Origin: an uncultured Oscillospiraceae bacterium | GTDB taxonomy: Bacteria; Bacillota; Clostridia; Oscillospirales; Ruminococcaceae | NCBI GenBank assembly: GCA_900539695.1 | Contig: UQDG01000025.1 | Location: 1 to 33,512, forward strand | Direction of reading: 5' to 3' | DNA: 33,512 nucleotides | Part shown: piece after piece, positions 29,977 through 33,512 of the stretch | Layout: every line of letters starts with the position of its first letter | Numbering within the stretch: the stretch's first letter is position 1 | Translations under genes and position numbers: made by a program | The notes under the pieces: model-generated | The model's database searches: none | What the model was told of the DNA's origin: nothing | The model's input: the letters and a program-made list of their open reading frames with translations, nothing else

Positions 29977-30018
29977 AAAGATGCCAGCCGGGCAGACAAC
30001 CTGGCTGGCATCTTTTTT
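29977..30018 (+). terminator. Strong terminator within the ridA upstream region
   Basis: AAAGATGCCAGCC (29977-29989) pairs perfectly with GGCTGGCATCTTT (30003-30015), ending in a six-T run. It ends the short transcript from 29929 and any read-through from the regulator gene. Confidence 0.92.
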
Positions 30019-30131
30019 GCGTAACAGCATAAATATGACGACTTTTGCTGCAGAATCCGTGACTCGTCAGACTAAACAAAAGAAAGAAGAAACTTTCCTA
30101 CAACTTGCCAATAGACTGAAAAATAGTTTAT

Positions 30132-30140
30132 TGATATAAT
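30132..30140 (+). promoter_or_regulatory. Extended -10 promoter of the ridA operon
   Basis: TGaTATAAT (hexamer 30135-30140); the best -35 match at 17 bp is TAGACT (30112-30117). Start of transcription near 30147, immediately before the 22-bp palindrome. The rest of 30019-30131 shows only AT-rich sequence without a gene. Confidence 0.65.
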
Positions 30141-30151
30141 GAGGACAACGA

Positions 30152-30173
30152 GCAATGAAATATATTTCATTGC
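30152..30173. promoter_or_regulatory. Perfect 22-bp palindrome, probable operator of the ridA operon
   Basis: GCAATGAAATA followed directly by its reverse complement TATTTCATTGC. It begins about five bases after the expected transcription start and ends 21 bases before the ridA ribosome binding site. In RNA it would form a stem, but with no loop bases and AT-rich arms a protein-binding site is more likely. Confidence 0.72.
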
Positions 30174-30206
30174 AAAAAGAATGAATTTTTTAAGGAGGAC
30201 TATCTT

Positions 30207-30575
30207 ATGAAAATCATTGCAACGAACAACGCACCCGCAGCCATTGGCCCGTATTCTCAGGGCATCGTTTCTGGAGGTTTCGCTTACTGCTCCGGCCAGA
30301 TTCCCGTAAACCCTGCTGATGGTACGATTGCTGATGGAATCGAGGCACAGGCTCACCAAAGCTGCAAAAATGTAGCAGCTGTGCTGGCCGCTGGCGGCAC
30401 CGGCATCGATAAAGTAGTAAAGACCACCTGCTTCTTGGCAGACATGGCAGATTTTGCAACCTTCAATAGTGTTTATGCGCAGTACTTTACCAGCAACCCG
30501 GCCCGCAGCTGCTGTGCTGTTAAGGACCTGCCCAAGGGTGTGCGCTGCGAAATCGAGGCAGTTGCAGAAGTATAA
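30207..30575 (+). CDS. RidA-family reactive enamine/imine deaminase
   Basis: A 122-residue trimeric cytosolic protein. RidA hydrolyses 2-aminoacrylate and related enamines or imines released by PLP enzymes, protecting the cell from damage. Family signatures are IGPYSQGIVSGGFAYCSGQIPV and the C-terminal NPARSCCAVKDLPKGVRCEIEAVA; the Arg in PARS is the residue that binds the substrate carboxylate in active RidA proteins. AAGGAGG lies nine bases before the ATG. It is the first gene of an operon with a MalY/PatB-type PLP enzyme eleven bases downstream, which would produce exactly the type of intermediate RidA removes. Confidence 0.95.
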   Translation: MKIIATNNAPAAIGPYSQGIVSGGFAYCSGQIPVNPADGTIADGIEAQAHQSCKNVAAVLAAGGTGIDKVVKTTCFLADMADFATFNSVYAQYFTSNPARSCCAVKDLPKGVRCEIEAVAEV

Positions 30576-30586
30576 AGGGGGACAAC

Positions 30587-31774
30587 ATGGAAAACTTCAC
30601 CAACAAACAGATCAATTTCGATATTTTAAAGGAACGTGCCCATAACCTTCGCTGGGCCGAAGTCCCCGATGGTGTCATTCCTCTCACGGCAGCTGACCAT
30701 GATTTCCCCTGTGCACCTGAAGTGGTAGAAGCCCTGACGGATTACATTAAGGATGGTTACTTCCCATACATCGAAAACCGCGGCATGGAACGATTTAAAG
30801 AGGATCTCGCAAAAAGTTTCCGTGAGCGTAAGAACGAGCCGGTGGAAGCTAAATATGTGTTGCCCATTGACAGTGCTGCCCGTGGTATGCAGGTGATTGC
30901 GGATGCGTTCCTGCAGCCGGGGGATGAGTGCCTTGTGTTTGACCCCGTGGATTTCCTGTTCCGTACCTCGATGTCGAACGCCGGTGCAACCATCAAACTG
31001 TTCCCCTCGAATCTGAAAGAGGACCGTATCAGCCTGGAAGGGCTGGAAAATTACATCACCCCAAAAACCAAAATGATCGGTTTCTGCAACCCGCATAACC
31101 CGATGGGGATGCTGTATACAAAAGAGGATCTGGATTATCTGCTGACCCTGTCCGAAAAGTATGGATTCTACATCATGAACGATGAGATCTGGTCGGATAT
31201 GATCTACCCGGAGGCTCACTTCAACAGCCTGCTGGAGTTTGGACCGGAGCGCAATAAACGCACCCTTACCGTGTATGGCTTCTCCAAGACTTTCGGTGTG
31301 GCCGGCCTGCGTATTGGCTGCGTATATGCGACCAACCAGGAAAACTACGATAAACTTGTAGAAGCCTCTATGGTGGATTCTACCATCGGCGGCATCAATC
31401 TGCTTTCTCAGGTGGCTGGTATTGCCTGCCTGGAAAAGGGCTTTTATCGTGTGGATCAATTCGTGCAGCAAATCACAGAAAACCGCAATTATGCCCTGCA
31501 GCGGATTGCCGCAATGCCGGGAATTAAGTGCCACAAGCCGCAGGCAACCTTCGTAATCTTCCCAGATATCACTGAAACAGGAATGGACCCGGTGGAACTT
31601 GTAGAGCTTTTGAAAACCAAGTATAAGCTGGCGATCGTTCCCGGTGGTGAGCGCTTCTTTGGTCCCGGATCGGAGGGGCATGTGCGCATCTGCCTTGCCA
31701 CCAGCCATGAAGTGCTGGAAGAAGGGTTGAACCGCTTGGAAGCCTGCCTGAAAGATCTTATGTCCGCTAAATAA
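30587..31774 (+). CDS. MalY/PatB-type PLP-dependent aminotransferase-fold enzyme
   Basis: A 395-residue fold-type I PLP enzyme of the class I/II aminotransferase superfamily. The segments MENFTNKQINFDILKERAHN, IPLTAADHDFPCAPEVVEAL and GYFPYIE resemble MalY/PatB C-S lyases; CNPHNPMG and NDEIWSDMIY follow, and the PLP-binding Lys is in VYGFSKTFGVAGLRIG. Such enzymes either transfer amino groups or cleave beta-substituted amino acids (for example cystathionine or S-conjugates) to pyruvate, ammonia and a thiol. Which one applies cannot be told here. The neighbours (RidA, sodium symporter, YheO-like regulator) favour catabolism of an imported amino acid. AAAGGGGG precedes the ATG. Confidence 0.9.
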   Translation: MENFTNKQINFDILKERAHNLRWAEVPDGVIPLTAADHDFPCAPEVVEALTDYIKDGYFPYIENRGMERFKEDLAKSFRERKNEPVEAKYVLPIDSAARGMQVIADAFLQPGDECLVFDPVDFLFRTSMSNAGATIKLFPSNLKEDRISLEGLENYITPKTKMIGFCNPHNPMGMLYTKEDLDYLLTLSEKYGFYIMNDEIWSDMIYPEAHFNSLLEFGPERNKRTLTVYGFSKTFGVAGLRIGCVYATNQENYDKLVEASMVDSTIGGINLLSQVAGIACLEKGFYRVDQFVQQITENRNYALQRIAAMPGIKCHKPQATFVIFPDITETGMDPVELVELLKTKYKLAIVPGGERFFGPGSEGHVRICLATSHEVLEEGLNRLEACLKDLMSAK

Positions 31775-31823
31775 GAGGTAAGCCCTGCAGCAATAAGGGG
31801 CTTGATATAAAGAGAGGTAAAAA

Positions 31824-33227
31824 ATGGCACGCATTATTATTGCGGTCGTTTACATTGCTGCCATTCTTGTAATCGGTATTCTGGCAGGACGCAATGTAAA
31901 GACTTCGGAAGAATTTGCAACCGCGAACCGCGGTATCCCTTTTTGGACCAATGTGTTTTCCATGTCCAGCGCCTGGATCGGCGCGGGTTCTACTCTGGGC
32001 TGCGCCAGTATGTGTTATGCGTACGGTGTTTCTGGTTTTTATCTGGCTATCGGCGTAGGCATTGGCGCTATGTTGTCCAGCCTGCTGTTTGCTCGTAAGA
32101 TTCGCGATGAAAACGTCAGCACCATTCCGGAACTGATCCGTAAACATCTGGGCAACAAGTGCGCCGATGCGATCGCACTGCTCAGCATCTTCTCGGTGTT
32201 CTCTGTGGTGGCATCGCAGATCCGTTCACTGGGTACGATCCTGAACATGTTTGTGCCGCAGCTCAGCCTGTTGACCGCCATGATCATTATGACGGCTGTT
32301 ATGCTGGTCTATACGGTTATTGGCGGTATGGTGGCTGCAACCAAGACGGACAAGGTCAACATCATCCTGATGGTGTTCGCTGTTGTTATGGTGTTGCCGC
32401 TGGTCGCGCTGATCCAGGCAAATGGTATGGCCGGTGTGACTGCTGCCTTGCAGGAAAGCCGTCCCGAGATGCTCAAAGTCGGCGCTACGGTTGGTTGGGG
32501 CACGATGATTTCCTCTGCGCTCTACTTTGGCACCAGCAACATGATCAACAACGAGAACTTCCTGCGTATATGCGGTGCCAAGAGCGGCAGTGAGGCGCGG
32601 AACGCCTCCCTTACCGCAACTCTGCTGATCTATGTACCGTATCTGCTGTTTGCCAGCCTGATTGGTTTGGTTGGCGCTGCGCTGATCCCGGAACTGGGCA
32701 CTTCGGACTCCATCCTGCCCGCTATGATCAATAATTACACGGGTACATTCCTGGGTGCCATCCTGCTGGCAGCATTGTTGGCAGCTGTTATGGGGACCGC
32801 AGCATCGGTTACGATGGTTTGCTCCATCATGCTGTCCCGCGATGTGGTCGGCCGCTTCAAAAAGATGGATGACAAACAAACGCTTACCCTGCAGCGCATC
32901 TTTATGATCCTTGTCGCAATCGCGGGCCTGATCGTTGGCTATTTCGGATCTTCGATCGTGTCGATCATGGAAGATGTTGGTGCACCGGCTGGTGCGGCAT
33001 TGGTTCCGATTTTCTGTGGTATTTTCTACTGGCGTAAAAAGATGAATGAGAAGGGAACCCTGATCACAATCGTTGTTGCCATCGTATCGACGCTGGGCTA
33101 CTGGGCGCTGGGTTCGCCCCTGGGAATCAGCCATTTCCTGTTTGGCCTGATTTGTGCGGCAATCACAATGTTCGTTGCAAACAGCGCATGCTATGTTCCC
33201 AAGCAAGAGACAGAAAAAGCAGACTGA
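31824..33227 (+). CDS. Sodium:solute symporter family transporter
   Basis: A 467-residue integral membrane protein with about thirteen hydrophobic segments, of the SSS family (APC/LeuT fold). Hallmarks are the N-terminal RNVKTSEEFATANRGIPFWT loop, then FSMSSAWIGAGSTLG, and VYTVIGGMVAATKTDKVN in the fifth or sixth helix region. It imports an organic solute with Na+. The likely substrate is an amino acid, or another amine handled by the PLP enzyme 49 bp upstream; the sequence itself does not specify it. GAGAGG lies about eight bases before the ATG. A small membrane peptide gene follows 22 bases after its stop. Base composition is lower in GC than the first 29 kb. Confidence 0.92.
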   Translation: MARIIIAVVYIAAILVIGILAGRNVKTSEEFATANRGIPFWTNVFSMSSAWIGAGSTLGCASMCYAYGVSGFYLAIGVGIGAMLSSLLFARKIRDENVSTIPELIRKHLGNKCADAIALLSIFSVFSVVASQIRSLGTILNMFVPQLSLLTAMIIMTAVMLVYTVIGGMVAATKTDKVNIILMVFAVVMVLPLVALIQANGMAGVTAALQESRPEMLKVGATVGWGTMISSALYFGTSNMINNENFLRICGAKSGSEARNASLTATLLIYVPYLLFASLIGLVGAALIPELGTSDSILPAMINNYTGTFLGAILLAALLAAVMGTAASVTMVCSIMLSRDVVGRFKKMDDKQTLTLQRIFMILVAIAGLIVGYFGSSIVSIMEDVGAPAGAALVPIFCGIFYWRKKMNEKGTLITIVVAIVSTLGYWALGSPLGISHFLFGLICAAITMFVANSACYVPKQETEKAD

Positions 33228-33249
33228 ACGCTTTATAGAGGTGAATACT

Positions 33250-33342
33250 ATGGGAATTATTGATTACCTGATTATTCTGGCTGGCTGGGGTATTGGAGCA
33301 GCCGTGCTATTCAACATGATCAAGGAGACCATCAAAAAGTAA
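33250..33342 (+). CDS. 30-residue single-helix membrane peptide next to the symporter
   Basis: The frame MGIIDYLIILAGWGIGAAVL ends in FNMIKETIKK: one membrane helix with a small-residue GWGIGAA face and a basic C-terminal tail. AGAGGTG lies seven bases before the ATG, and the gene begins 22 bases after the symporter stop, in the same transcript and ahead of a hairpin at 33373. Size and position suggest a small accessory subunit of the symporter, like other tiny transporter partners, but the family is not one I recognise. A chance reading frame is possible; the ribosome binding site and the clean hydrophobic pattern argue against it. Confidence 0.6.
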   Translation: MGIIDYLIILAGWGIGAAVLFNMIKETIKK

Positions 33343-33372
33343 CTTACTCCATCTATACAAGGATTTCTCCCA

Positions 33373-33412
33373 CCAGAGTTCCGTTTGGTCCTGTGACCAA
33401 GCGGAACTTTGG
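33373..33412 (+). terminator. Long hairpin closing the ridA-symporter operon
   Basis: CCAGAGTTCCGTTTGGTC (33373-33390) pairs with GACCAAGCGGAACTTTGG (33395-33412) around CTGT: 18 pairs, two of them G-T. The T run is poor (the downstream sequence is AGTGCCATTTTAAAT), so termination may be partial. Confidence 0.65.
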
Positions 33413-33457
33413 AGTGCCATTTTAAATCTATCAAAAAAGCAGCCCTGCGCCATTCTC

Positions 33458-33512
33458 TGAACTGCACCCCATTTGTTAGACAGTATGGTATACTATCTAA
33501 TAAGTGGGGTGT
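33458..33512. mobile_element. Likely left end of an IS150-group (IS3-family) insertion sequence, cut by the window edge
   Basis: The sequence TGAACTGCACCCCATTTGTT starting at 33458 resembles the terminal repeat of IS150 (TGTACTGCACCCATTTTGTT, from memory). Immediately inside, a 22-22 palindrome with a GGT centre spans 33465-33511 (three arm differences, all compatible with G-U pairing in RNA). No transposase coding sequence fits in the remaining bases, so the assignment rests on the end sequence alone. Confidence 0.5.

Noticed and set aside
30152..30173. Terminator at the ridA start
   Set aside because: The palindrome has no loop, AT-rich arms and no T run; an operator fits better.

Overview
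The window is a gene-dense, mostly high-GC piece of a low-GC-phylum (Firmicutes/Bacillota) chromosome. Strong AGGAGG ribosome binding sites, consensus sigma-A promoters with 16-17 bp spacers, a FakA-RecG neighbourhood, an AcpS/MazF neighbourhood, BlaI/BlaR-type signalling and the codon use (GC-rich third positions) point to an anaerobic gut clostridium of the Oscillospiraceae/Ruminococcaceae type (Faecalibacterium, Gemmiger or Subdoligranulum-like). That placement is inference; no rRNA or tRNA gene is present to test it.

Layout. 1-4289: the 3' end of fakA, a structured intergenic stretch, a C39-like secreted cysteine peptidase and a small AT-rich membrane protein, then recG. 4371-7669: a DacF-type D,D-carboxypeptidase, nicotinate phosphoribosyltransferase and a CmpB-like membrane protein. 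7749-8332: two very short genes (37 and 46 codons), the second with its own consensus promoter, structured leader and terminator. 8343-10186: a family 2 glycosyltransferase and a HAD phosphatase. 10185-15065 (minus strand): a membrane-anchored MerR regulator and a MarR-controlled heterodimeric ABC exporter. 15140-18938 (plus): an unknown protein, cca, acpS, an acyltransferase and an antitoxin-less MazF. 18929-24628 (minus): an Lrp-type regulator, then a four-gene operon consisting of a BlaI repressor, an M56 BlaR-like sensor fused to two M23 (LytM) domains, a PcsB/EnvC-like M23 protein and a G5-M23 protein. 24630-28000: a 161-bp MITE lying in the loop of the terminator of a MATE transporter, and an iron-dependent alcohol dehydrogenase. 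27834-29150: a class B penicillin-binding protein that stops before its KTG motif. 29150-33512: a more AT-rich accessory block with a YheO-like regulator, RidA, a MalY/PatB-type PLP enzyme, a sodium:solute symporter and a 30-residue membrane peptide, ending at a likely IS150-group insertion sequence end.

How the parts work together. The BlaI operon is the most unusual system. Two identical-type operators (GTCTA-N6-TAGAC, 30 bp centre to centre) cover its promoter. Its M56 sensor carries two LytM folds with damaged active sites where BlaR1 has a beta-lactam sensor, and the two downstream products are intact LytM enzymes. This suggests a wall-fragment or wall-integrity sensor that derepresses wall hydrolases. 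The RidA block reads as a PLP-dependent amino-acid or amino-sugar catabolic operon with its own uptake system. Its promoter region has a perfect 22-bp palindrome and a second, 17/22-matching copy, which are good candidates for the YheO-like regulator's operators.

Several genes have terminator hairpins fused to the next gene's ribosome binding site (7220-7261 and 18512-18563), an arrangement that would silence read-through transcripts.
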